Source: Roseovarius arcticus (GTDB taxonomy: Bacteria > Pseudomonadota > Alphaproteobacteria > Rhodobacterales > Rhodobacteraceae). Taken from it: a stretch of DNA of 64,000 bases. The notes under the pieces were generated by a model. The model did not search any database and was not told where the DNA came from. It saw only the letters and a program-made list of their open reading frames with translations. Both the position numbers and the translations under genes were made by a program. Location: assembly GCF_006125015.1 (NCBI RefSeq), contig NZ_SZZN01000001.1, positions 558,001-622,000 on the forward strand, in the 5' to 3' direction. Shown here one piece after another: positions 47,227 to 54,701 of this stretch; position 1 is the stretch's first letter; every line of letters begins with the position of its first letter.

Positions 47227-47255
47227 TTGATCCCCCCGCGCACCGCCAGTTAAAG
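47227..47255 (+). promoter_or_regulatory. Putative promoter of the tRNA-Ser gene
   Basis: TTGATC (47227-47232), a 17-nt spacer and TTAAAG (47250-47255), with transcription expected about 10 nt before the tRNA 5' end. The match to a housekeeping promoter is moderate. Confidence 0.4.
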
Positions 47256-47264
47256 AGGCGCGAC

Positions 47265-47354
47265 GGAGCGGTGGCCGAGTGGTCGAAGGCGCACGCCTGG
47301 AAAGTGTGTAGGCGGGTGACCGTCTCCAGGGTTCGAATCCCTGTCGCTCCGCCA
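47265..47354 (+). tRNA. tRNA-Ser (anticodon GGA)
   Basis: A 90-nt serine tRNA with encoded CCA. The acceptor stem GGAGCGG / TCGCTCC has one G-U pair at position 7, with discriminator G. The D-arm is GGCCGAGTGGTCGAAGGC, the anticodon loop CTGGAAA (GGA at 47299-47301) with a 5-bp stem, a long variable arm and T-arm CAGGG-TTCGAAT-CCCTG. Its 3' end is the left border of the mobile element that follows; a 21/25-identical copy of its last 25 nt lies at 53776-53800. Confidence 0.96.
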
Positions 47355-47524
47355 CCCACACAACTAATTTATATTATTGAATTTTGCGGTGATTTTATCG
47401 CCGTATTTCCGGTGGTTTGCGCCACTCTCACCGACACAGAGACGATACTGAGAGACGCATTTGGCGAATTGCGCTGACTACGTCTCTGTTGCTTGCAATC
47501 GGGGGTTCGGTTTTGGGGCAGGAT

Positions 47525-47542
47525 TTCCCTGCTGGCAGGGAA
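47525..47542. repeat. Palindrome TTCCCTGC-TG-GCAGGGAA
   Basis: A perfect 8-bp inverted repeat with a 2-nt spacer. Its right arm is the first unit of the adjoining GCAGGGAAT direct repeats, so palindrome and repeats share one sequence word. Possible protein-binding site. Confidence 0.7.
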
Positions 47543-47555
47543 TTTGCAGGGAATT
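47535..47555. repeat. Direct repeat copy 1 (two GCAGGGAAT units)
   Basis: A 21-bp element made of two GCAGGGAAT-like units in tandem. It recurs at 47644-47664 with one base difference (T to A in the middle), 109 bp away. Confidence 0.75.
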
Positions 47556-47643
47556 TTACTTGGATCCGACAGATTACATGCCGCCGAGGTGTCAATACAC
47601 GAGTGTTGTCAAGTGGTTGGACGGGAATTGCCTAGGGGCGGGA

Positions 47644-47664
47644 GCAGGGAATATGCAGGGAATT
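47644..47664. repeat. Direct repeat copy 2 (two GCAGGGAAT units)
   Basis: Second copy of the 21-bp tandem GCAGGGAAT element, 20 of 21 bases identical to 47535-47555. It lies about 50 bp before the recombinase stop codon. Confidence 0.75.
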
Positions 47665-47712
47665 CAGAGCGCATGAGCAAGCAGGTTGCAAGCACTGAAC
47701 AGCGAGCTTGGT

Positions 47713-49374
47713 TTACAGCCCGAACATGCGCTCTTGTGTGATCCAATCCAGAGGGATGGGTTGGCGCATCATCCGTTTCAAGGTGATCTCTGGCGGCAAG
47801 GTGCCATCGCGGATGGCGAGTTGTATCTTTGGTGACAGAAAGGCGAGTTGCGCGCGGGTCCGGATGAACGCGTCGTGATGCGTGTTATCTCCGGCGATCG
47901 TTGTGAGCGGTGTGCCAGCACGCAGAGCATGCACCCAGTGATGGGCCTCCCGAAGGGTCCGCATCAGGACAGGGTCAGGCACGGGATGATGATCTCCGAT
48001 CAGGAGTTTTGCTTCGATTCCGCGACGACGCAGACGGACTGGCGCATGAATGGTTGTGAGGCCCGGTGCAAGGTATCCTGCAGGGATGTTAAAACCGGTT
48101 GCGAGTGCTGTCTTGTCCAGAGTCAGCGCGATCCCCTGCGGGCTTATCGACCCGGAGATTAGAATTGCGCGCAGCGTGTCATGATCTTGTCGGCGTAGGC
48201 TCTCAAGGAGGTCTTTGGTTGCCTCTACTTGCACATCTCCGCTGCGCAAATCTGGCGCTTCCATCAACCTGTGTTCTTTGCGCGCTTCAGCGAGATGATC
48301 GACGATGACGGTCGCCATGGACGCTTCAAATCTTGCCGCCGGAAGTCGCCAGCCGGTGGGGTCGGGTCCGCCAGTGATCAGTCTGTTTGACACATAGTAG
48401 CAATGGCGCTTGCCAGACTTTGTGCTGTGGGTCGGCGTGAGCAGATCGCCGGTTTCATCACGGAATTTGCCAGTAAGAACAGCTTGTGTGGCGCCACTCT
48501 TGGTGCGGCCACGACTTCGCCGTGCCCCGTTTTGCAGCTTCTTTTGTACCCGCGCCCAAAGGTCTTCATCCAGAATACCCGCGTGCTGCCCAGGCCAGAT
48601 CTTGTCCTTGTGGCGGATCTTGCCGAGATAGACGGGGTTGAGCAGGAGTTTGTGAATCTGCCCCCGTGACAGATGGCGTCCTCCTTGTATGCGGCCCGAG
48701 CGGAACAAATGGCGCTTTGATCGCAGCCCTAGACGGTCGGCTTCGCGTTCGACGCAGGCGAGCGATCCGTATTGGTCATAGAGTTCGAAAAGTGCCTGAA
48801 CCGTCTGGGCCTCCTTTACATTGACAACCAGCATTCGAACGTTTGGGTCGGGATGAGGGTCGTAGCCCAGAGGCGGTACGCCACCCATCCAGAGGCCCTT
48901 CTTTTTTGAAGCTGCGATCTTGTCCCGGATGCGTTCCGCTGTGACCTCGCGTTCAAATTGGGCAAACGAGAGGAGCACATTCAGTGTCAATCGACCCATG
49001 GACGACGCTGTGTTGAAGGCTTGGGTAACCGAGACGAAGGAACACCCGGCAGCGTCAAAGCGTTCGACGAGCCGGGCGAAATCGGTAAGTGAGCGCGTCA
49101 GGCGATCAATTTTATAGACCACAACCATGCTGATCCGGCCAGCATCAATCTCCGTCAAAAGTTGCTTCAAAGCGGGACGTTCAAGCGTTCCGCCGGAGAG
49201 ACCGCCGTCATCGAAGCGGTCTCGCGCAAGCACCCAGCCTTCCTGCTTCTGGCTGACGATATAGGCGGAACAGGCTTCGAACTGCGCATCCAGTGAGTTG
49301 AAGCTTTGCTCCAATCCGTTCTCGGAGGACTTCCGCGTGTAGATGGCGCAGCGAATTTTGGATGCGACGCTCAT
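47713..49374 (-). CDS. Large serine recombinase
   Basis: Site-specific recombinase of the resolvase/invertase superfamily, 553 residues. The N-terminal catalytic domain has AIYTRKSSENGL with nucleophile Ser16, DDGGLSGGTLERPAL and VVYKIDRLTRSLTDFARL. A recombinase domain (about residues 165-280, MGGVPPLGYDPHP, GGRHLSRGQIHKLLLNPVYLG over its length) and a variant zinc-ribbon-like region (GKFRDETGDLLTPTHSTKSG) follow. It lies nearest the tRNA, as expected for an integrase. The start overlaps the DUF2924 stop (TGATG). Confidence 0.93.
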   Translation of the reverse strand: MSVASKIRCAIYTRKSSENGLEQSFNSLDAQFEACSAYIVSQKQEGWVLARDRFDDGGLSGGTLERPALKQLLTEIDAGRISMVVVYKIDRLTRSLTDFARLVERFDAAGCSFVSVTQAFNTASSMGRLTLNVLLSFAQFEREVTAERIRDKIAASKKKGLWMGGVPPLGYDPHPDPNVRMLVVNVKEAQTVQALFELYDQYGSLACVEREADRLGLRSKRHLFRSGRIQGGRHLSRGQIHKLLLNPVYLGKIRHKDKIWPGQHAGILDEDLWARVQKKLQNGARRSRGRTKSGATQAVLTGKFRDETGDLLTPTHSTKSGKRHCYYVSNRLITGGPDPTGWRLPAARFEASMATVIVDHLAEARKEHRLMEAPDLRSGDVQVEATKDLLESLRRQDHDTLRAILISGSISPQGIALTLDKTALATGFNIPAGYLAPGLTTIHAPVRLRRRGIEAKLLIGDHHPVPDPVLMRTLREAHHWVHALRAGTPLTTIAGDNTHHDAFIRTRAQLAFLSPKIQLAIRDGTLPPEITLKRMMRQPIPLDWITQERMFGL

Positions 49375-49778
49375 CAGGAACTGCCCCCTTTCCTAAAGAA
49401 CCTTGGTCCCGACCAATGTGCTCCGGTGATGGCGCGGGCGACCGATGACAAAGACCGATGGCATTGCCCATTCCAGAGATATCCCGCTTCGGTCACTTCG
49501 ACGACATGGGTCACCCCATTCCATTCCCGGAGCAAACGCCCACCGGGTTTGAGATTTGGTCTGGATTTACCGACAGGCGCTGAAGCCGACCGCTCGAGAT
49601 CAGCCATGAAGCCTTTTGGCAGCCCGCCAAACTGGCGCGTCTGGGCTTCGAAGGCCAGGAAACGGCGCAGGAATGACTGGCTCAACCCTTTCGGGACGGA
49701 GCATCGAAACAGGTCAGTCCAAGCGGAAATCAACGCCGGGCGGTTCATGGTCTCAATATCAGAGACGGAGACCTTCAT
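49374..49778 (-). CDS. DUF2924 protein
   Basis: A 134-residue protein of the DUF2924 type, with TDLFRCSVPKGLSQSFLRRFLA, KPGGRLLREWNGVTHVVEV and the end RSLSSVARAITGAHWSGPRF followed by FRK. This family regularly accompanies large serine recombinases in alphaproteobacteria, and the last part suggests nucleic-acid binding. It is coupled on both sides (4-nt overlap with DUF3489, 1-nt with the recombinase). Probably an accessory factor of the recombinase; function unproven. Confidence 0.85.
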   Translation of the reverse strand: MKVSVSDIETMNRPALISAWTDLFRCSVPKGLSQSFLRRFLAFEAQTRQFGGLPKGFMADLERSASAPVGKSRPNLKPGGRLLREWNGVTHVVEVTEAGYLWNGQCHRSLSSVARAITGAHWSGPRFFRKGGSS

Positions 49779-50017
49779 GCGCTCTCCGGAGTGCCGGTAA
49801 TCCGGTAGGCGACCGGGCCACCACCGGACTTTGGCGGTGTCTTATCGATCGTGTACCCGGCTTTGCGCAGGGTGCTGAGGGCTGCGCGCACCGAATGCGC
49901 CTGCCAGCCGGTGACGTCCTGTAGGGCCGCGATATCTGCGCCTGATTTGCGCGACAGAAGCTTGCGGACGATGGCGGATTTGGTCTCGCGCGGAGGGATG
50001 GTTGTGGTGTTGGACAT
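49775..50017 (-). CDS. DUF3489 winged-helix-like protein
   Basis: An 80-residue protein with a DUF3489 pattern: TKSAIVRKLLSRKSGADIAA, TGWQAHSVRAALSTLRKAGY and a beta-hairpin GGGPVAYRIT. This reads as a small winged helix-turn-helix DNA-binding domain. GAGGAG (reverse strand, 50023-50028) stands before the start. First gene of the recombinase operon, so it may regulate it or direct recombination. Confidence 0.85.
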   Translation of the reverse strand: MSNTTTIPPRETKSAIVRKLLSRKSGADIAALQDVTGWQAHSVRAALSTLRKAGYTIDKTPPKSGGGPVAYRITGTPESA

Positions 50018-50385
50018 TGTCGTCTCCTCGGGTTTGGCGGACGCGGCTGCATGCCGACCCTACCGAGGAGAGCCCGGACTGGGAACCGGGCGTGAGACCA
50101 ATGACGCTCTGTTCGGTCGTGAAGTCCAGTCGATTGTTTAGGTTAAAAAGCCACGCCCCCAAGAGCCGTTTGTCAACTGTTTCAATAGGTTGATGGAAAT
50201 ACTTGTTGCGTGACCGGCTATCTCCATGTACGAAATGAGTATCACGCCGCGGCAGGAGGCTTCGGCAATCGATCAACCACACGTCCCTTTATGATGTGCT
50301 CTGGGTTGTCTGATTGCTTCCTGTTTTGCAAACGTTGTCAGCCTTCAGACGCACCTTCAGGGACAAACCCCAAGGAGGTTCAAAA
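50018..50385. promoter_or_regulatory. Divergent control region of the element
   Basis: About 370 nt between the recombinase operon (left) and the methyltransferase operon (right), with no convincing gene. Both operon promoters must lie here. No strong hexamers or repeats were recognised apart from the two ribosome sites. Confidence 0.4.
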
Positions 50386-51882
50386 ATGGGCAAATTCACA
50401 GATAAGAACTCAAAGCAAGCAGGCGTCGGGACAAATGTGTCGCTACCCAACGATGTACCAACCAAGACCGCTGAAGGCACTCACGACGGTGAAGTATTAT
50501 CCGGACTGCATGGTCAGAACGATCTGTTCCGGGAAGTGGCTCTGGTCTGGATCCTGGTTGGTCTGATAGACGACTCGCCTCGACGTGTCCGGCTCGCTCT
50601 GAAGAGTCAGACCGGAGCCGTTCTACAAGCCGTCAAGCGGTTCGGGTTCCGTGTTCCTATCCTTGTCCGCAACAAGCCCGGAGGCCAACGCTACGAGGTG
50701 ATCGATGGGCACGTCCGTCTCGCAGTTGCGCGGACGCTGGGTGTGGAGAATATTCCTTGCATTGTAGTTGATGATTTGCCGGAATTGGAAGTCCGCCGCC
50801 TGGTACTGTCTCTGAACAAGTTGCAAGAGACGGGTGCATGGGACAACAACATCCTCCGGCTTGAGATCAACGAAATTATCGAAATCAGTGGGGATCTGGA
50901 ATTCCCCGGCTTTGAGTCTCCTGCAATAGAGGCGATCCGCTTTGGCGAGGCAGGGGCTGACGACGTGGACCCTGCCGATGATCTCTCCGGAATGGACCAT
51001 CCCGAGGCGCTGCCCGTCACCAAGCCCGGCGATCTGTGGCTATTGCGCGATCATCGGTTGCTATGTGGCTCATCTCGGGACGGGACCGGTTTGGCAAATG
51101 TCTTGGGCAACCAAGTGGCCGACGTGGTCTTCACCGATCCGCCGTACAACGTGAAGATCAATGGTCATGTCAGGGATGCATCAGGCGGCTTTGCGGAGTT
51201 TGTCGAGGCCTCTGGCGAAATGTCCAGTAAGGCGTTTGTCGCGTTTTTGATTGAGACGATCGGGTCAGCATCTGCGTGTCTTAAGCCCGGTGGCGCTCTT
51301 TTTGCCTTCATGGATTGGCGTCACGTCGGGGAGATGTCAGAGGCCCTCGCTATGCTTAAACTCGATCTGCTCAACATCTGCGTCTGGGTCAAGACCAGCC
51401 CGGGCATGGGTAGCCTTTACCGCAGCCAGCACGAGTTTGTGTTTGTCGCGAAAAAGCCCGGGGCATCACACATGAACAATGTCCAGCTTGGCAAGAACGG
51501 CCGCAACCGCACAAATGTCTGGCAGTTCGCTGGCGCGACGGGCGGGACTTGGGATGCAGATGATGCATTTGATGTGCATCCAACCGTCAAGCCCATCCGT
51601 CTGGTCATGGAGGCGATGCTCGATGTGACGGTGCGCGGCGACCTGGTGCTGGACCCTTTCCTGGGGTCGGGAACGACATTGCTGGCCGCTGAGCGCACAA
51701 ACCGACTCTGCACAGGTGTGGAAATTGAGCCACGTTACATTGATCTCGCGATCCGCCGCTGGCAGGAAATGACGGGTGATCAGGCAGTCCATTCAGAGAC
51801 CGGGCAAAGCTTCAACTCCCTTGCGCCTGGTGATGCACGGGACCGCGTTCAGACCATTTCTGAAAACGGGGAGGACTTCTGA
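50386..51882 (+). CDS. ParB-like / DNA methyltransferase fusion
   Basis: A 498-residue protein from the ATG at 50386 (AAGGAGG at 50372-50378; the frame is open to 50314). The ParB/Srx-like N-terminal domain (about residues 45-170) has YEVIDGHVRLAVARTLG. The methyltransferase domain (about 215-470) has catalytic TDPPYN near residue 252 and, later, the SAM-binding DPFLGSGTTLLAAE. DPPY before FxGxG marks a beta-class amino-methyltransferase (N6-adenine or N4-cytosine). No restriction enzyme is seen, so it is a solitary, phage-type enzyme. The stop overlaps the next start. Confidence 0.9.
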   Translation: MGKFTDKNSKQAGVGTNVSLPNDVPTKTAEGTHDGEVLSGLHGQNDLFREVALVWILVGLIDDSPRRVRLALKSQTGAVLQAVKRFGFRVPILVRNKPGGQRYEVIDGHVRLAVARTLGVENIPCIVVDDLPELEVRRLVLSLNKLQETGAWDNNILRLEINEIIEISGDLEFPGFESPAIEAIRFGEAGADDVDPADDLSGMDHPEALPVTKPGDLWLLRDHRLLCGSSRDGTGLANVLGNQVADVVFTDPPYNVKINGHVRDASGGFAEFVEASGEMSSKAFVAFLIETIGSASACLKPGGALFAFMDWRHVGEMSEALAMLKLDLLNICVWVKTSPGMGSLYRSQHEFVFVAKKPGASHMNNVQLGKNGRNRTNVWQFAGATGGTWDADDAFDVHPTVKPIRLVMEAMLDVTVRGDLVLDPFLGSGTTLLAAERTNRLCTGVEIEPRYIDLAIRRWQEMTGDQAVHSETGQSFNSLAPGDARDRVQTISENGEDF

Positions 51883-52352
51883 TGGCCACCGAAACTGAAA
51901 ATCATGATCCCTACCATGTGGGCTATGGCAAGCCGCCAAAGCACACGCAGTTCAAGAAGGGTCAATCGGGAAACCCCAGCGGTAAGAGCACCAAGGAAGA
52001 ATCCGTCAAGGCCAAGATCAAGAAGATCGCAGGCGACGAAATTATTGTTCATGTAAACGGTTCGCCGGTTGTGATGACGAACCTGGAGGCAATGCTGCAC
52101 AAGGCCTTTATGGAGGCAAAAAGTGGCAATCCCCAGTTCTTCAAATTCCTCGTTCAGGAACTGGCAGTCGACCCGGTTGATATATTTCAGCCGTCCAATC
52201 TTGTGCTGACCGAGGCGGACCTTGCTGTTCTGAAAACCCAGGCTGATTGGATGGGACTTATCGAGAGTACCAAAGCCGCCATAGAAAACACGGATGGATC
52301 AGAGCCATTAGAAAATGGAGATGACTATGACGAACCAGACCCCGACGGCTGA
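51882..52352 (+). CDS. DUF5681 protein
   Basis: A 156-residue protein with the DUF5681 hallmark VGYGKPPKHTQFKKGQSGNP near its N-terminus, then Lys-rich and helical segments and an acidic tail. It overlaps the methyltransferase stop (TGATG) and precedes the terminase. The position suggests a terminase-small-subunit-like or DNA-binding packaging role, but that is inferred from context only. Confidence 0.82.
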   Translation: MATETENHDPYHVGYGKPPKHTQFKKGQSGNPSGKSTKEESVKAKIKKIAGDEIIVHVNGSPVVMTNLEAMLHKAFMEAKSGNPQFFKFLVQELAVDPVDIFQPSNLVLTEADLAVLKTQADWMGLIESTKAAIENTDGSEPLENGDDYDEPDPDG

Positions 52353-53748
52353 TGTCCTCCGAGCGCTGTATCGGTTTAAACTCATCGCGTATGTCGAGCG
52401 CGCCTTTGCTGAGCTCAGACCGGGTGTGCCGTTCCATTATGGTCATCACATCCGTGCCATTTGCCACGTATTGGAACAAATCGAACGCGGTGAGATCACA
52501 CGACTGATCATCCTGATGCCCCCGCGCCACATGAAGTCACATTGTGCCAGCGTGGTCTTTCCCGCCTGGGCACTCGGCAGGAACCCGTCTCTGCGGATGA
52601 TATGCATGAGCTATGGCCTCGACTTGGCAGAGACCTTCAGTCGAGATACGCGGCGGATTATTCAATCTGACCTGAGCCAAGCGGTGTTTCGAGAGCTGTT
52701 GCTCGATCCCACAAAAGCTTCGGCAACCGAACTGCGGACGACACTTAACGGCTATCGGTTGGCGACATCTGCAGGCGGTCCTCTGACCGGCAAAGGCGCA
52801 GACATCCTGATTGCTGATGACATCAGCAAGGCAGAGGACGCGGCGTCACAGTCTCGGCGGGATAATGTCTGGGAGTGGTTTACCGGGACTGCAATGACGC
52901 GGCTCGACAATCCAAAAACCGGTGCCGTGATCCTCGTTGCGCAGAGGCTGCATGTAGATGACCTTCCGGGCCGACTGATAGCAGCTGGCGGTTGGGACGT
53001 CCTGGAGCTGCCTGCTATTGAAACCCAGGATCGGCTTATTCCGCTCGCGAAGGGTGCAAATTGGGCGCGCAAAACTGGAACTGCTCTCCTGCCGGCCCAC
53101 ATGGACCTGCCCGAATTTGAGGCAAAACGGCGCGAGATCGGGAGTCCCACCTTTGACACCCAATATCAGCAGTCACCGACCCTGGCTGGCGGTATCATCG
53201 TCCGACCCGAGTGGTTTCGCGAGATTCCAATTACAATGCGGCGGAGCGACTACGAGGCGGTCATTCAAAGCTGGGATCCGGCGGCTGTTCCAGGCGAGTC
53301 AAATGACTATTCTGTCTGCACTACTTGGGGCCTCATTGGAAACCACATCGACTTGCTTGACGTGTATCGCAAACAAGTGGTCCAGCCTGATCTCCTGCGG
53401 GACGCGCAATTGCTGGGTAAGAAATGGAGCCCCAAACTGCTGATCGTGGAGGCCGTTGGGGCCGGGCGCGGCGTTTACGATCACCTCAGACGAAATTGCT
53501 CCTATGGAGTTCGTCCGCTAATACCCAGGCAGGGAAAAGTGGAACGTCTGTCGATCCAGTCGCCAAAGATTGAAGCCGGTCTGGTCCGTCTGCCGCAAAG
53601 CGCACCGTGGAAAGAGGCCTTCCTCAACGAAGTGGTCGCCTTTCCAAACGGAAAATACGACGACCAGGTCGATAGCATGTCCCAAGCTCTCTTCGCACTG
53701 GATCGTCAGCTAGGGGAACTCAGGCACTGCTCTCGGTACAAAGGATAA
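52327..53748 (+). CDS. Phage terminase large subunit
   Basis: DNA-packaging motor ATPase-nuclease, 473 residues from the ATG at 52327, chosen because GGAG (52317-52320) is well spaced; in-frame ATGs at 52315 and 52321 are alternatives. The ATPase domain has MPPRHMKSH as its P-loop and ILIADDIS as Walker B; the QRLHVDDLPGRL segment couples the domains. The RNase H-like nuclease has acidic residues in IQSWDPA, LIVEAVGAG and YDDQVDSMSQAL. All motifs look intact. No portal or capsid gene follows. Confidence 0.9.
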   Translation: MTNQTPTADVLRALYRFKLIAYVERAFAELRPGVPFHYGHHIRAICHVLEQIERGEITRLIILMPPRHMKSHCASVVFPAWALGRNPSLRMICMSYGLDLAETFSRDTRRIIQSDLSQAVFRELLLDPTKASATELRTTLNGYRLATSAGGPLTGKGADILIADDISKAEDAASQSRRDNVWEWFTGTAMTRLDNPKTGAVILVAQRLHVDDLPGRLIAAGGWDVLELPAIETQDRLIPLAKGANWARKTGTALLPAHMDLPEFEAKRREIGSPTFDTQYQQSPTLAGGIIVRPEWFREIPITMRRSDYEAVIQSWDPAAVPGESNDYSVCTTWGLIGNHIDLLDVYRKQVVQPDLLRDAQLLGKKWSPKLLIVEAVGAGRGVYDHLRRNCSYGVRPLIPRQGKVERLSIQSPKIEAGLVRLPQSAPWKEAFLNEVVAFPNGKYDDQVDSMSQALFALDRQLGELRHCSRYKG

Positions 53749-53775
53749 GGCATGGCATTCTCATGGCGTACCGTT

Positions 53776-53800
53776 GGTCCGAATCCCAATCTCTCCGCCA
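53776..53800 (+). repeat. tRNA-Ser 3'-end remnant (attachment-site-like)
   Basis: Twenty-five nt ending CTCTCCGCCA match the T-arm and acceptor end of the tRNA-Ser at 47330-47354 in 21 of 25 positions, in the same orientation. It is not part of an intact tRNA. Interpreted as the right attachment site or the tail of a foreign tRNA-Ser brought by the element. Confidence 0.7.
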
Positions 53801-53871
53801 CACACCCTAATTCAGGTGGTGCCAGAGGAAACTCGGTTGTGAAGGGCAGGGCGTCGATCTAGCGTTGGAGC

Positions 53872-54578
53872 ATGACAAAACGCTCTCCCTTCCGCTATTT
53901 CAAAAATAGTCCTGAGATCATCCGCCTCGCTGTGATGATGTATGTCCGGTTCCTGCTATCGCTGAGGAATGTGGAAGATCTTCTGCACGAACGTGACATC
54001 GAGATCAGCCACGAAACCGTCCGTTTCTGGTGGAACAGATTTGGTCCAATGTTGCATCTGAAATTCGCAGAAAACGGATCGACCGGATGCGATCTTACTC
54101 GAACTGGCGATGGCACTTGGACGAGGTCTTCGTAAAGATTAACGGTGAGATCCACTACCTTTGGCGGGCTGTGGATCATGAAGGTGAGGTGCTGGAAACT
54201 TACGTCACGAAGCGCCGGGATCGCAAAGCGGCATTGAAATTCGTTATAAAATCAATGAAGCGGTACGGCCAGCCGCAGATCGTTGTGACTGATAAACTTC
54301 GGTCATAAGGCGCCGCGATGAAGGTTATCGGCAATTCCGGTAGGCAGGAAACAGGTCGCTGGCTGAACAATCGCGCTGAGAATTCGCACCAACCATTTCG
54401 AAGGCGAGAACGGGCCATGCTTCGCTTCCGAAGGATGCGAAGCTTACAGAAATTCGTCGCCGTGCATTCTTCCATTCACAACCTGTTCAACCTGGAGCGC
54501 CATCTCTGCTCACGCGACGACTTCAAGCTGAACCGCGCCGCCGCTCTCGCAGAGTGGCGCAATCTCGGCGCCGCATAA
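53872..54578 (+). pseudogene. IS6-family transposase, inactivated
   Basis: DDE transposase of the IS6/IS26 family (about 235 codons when repaired). The order is SPFRYFKNSPEIIRLAVMMY, SHETVRFWWNRFGPM, then a frame change by one lost T in the TT at 54052-54053. It continues as SEIRRKRIDRMRSYSNW and HLDEVFVKINGE (first Asp), VVTDKLRS (second Asp), a TAA at 54306-54308 replacing the expected Tyr codon, and NRAENSHQPFRRRERAM (Glu). Two independent lesions show decay. Terminal inverted repeats were not found. Confidence 0.88.
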
Positions 54579-54701
54579 GGGGCAGCCACTCCGTCCTTGC
54601 AGAGACGAGTTTGCATTCGTCTGATAGCACCGACGAGACGCCTGATGCCGGAACAGAACGACGACGAAAATTGTACGGCGCCTGAACTGGACTGCGCCAA
54701 G

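Larger units (their letters stand above)
47355..47712. other. Non-coding left end of the element
   Basis: About 360 nt between the tRNA and the recombinase stop, without a convincing gene. It contains a small hairpin (CGGTGAT-TTT-ATCGCCG, about 47388-47404), an 8-bp palindrome at 47525-47542 and two 21-bp direct repeats. Such a layout suits an attachment or recombinase-binding region. Confidence 0.5.
47355..53800. mobile_element. Compact integrated element at tRNA-Ser (recombinase + terminase)
   Basis: About 6.4 kb between the tRNA-Ser 3' end and a diverged second tRNA-Ser 3' end. It holds a repeat-rich non-coding left end, a minus-strand operon (DUF3489, DUF2924, serine recombinase) and a plus-strand operon (ParB/DNA methyltransferase, DUF5681, terminase large subunit). 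No portal, capsid, tail, lysis or replication genes are seen. It is either a minimal packaging-dependent (satellite-like) element or a prophage deleted after the terminase. The boundaries are inferred from the repeats. Confidence 0.6.

Noticed and set aside
52327..53748. Defective Walker A in the terminase (MPPRHMKSH)
   Set aside because: PPRHxKS-type P-loops occur in this terminase family, and the Lys, Walker B and nuclease acids are intact.
54030..54308. Programmed -1/+1 frameshift in the IS6 transposase
   Set aside because: IS6 transposases are normally one frame, no slippery heptamer is seen, and a second in-frame stop (54306) shows simple decay.
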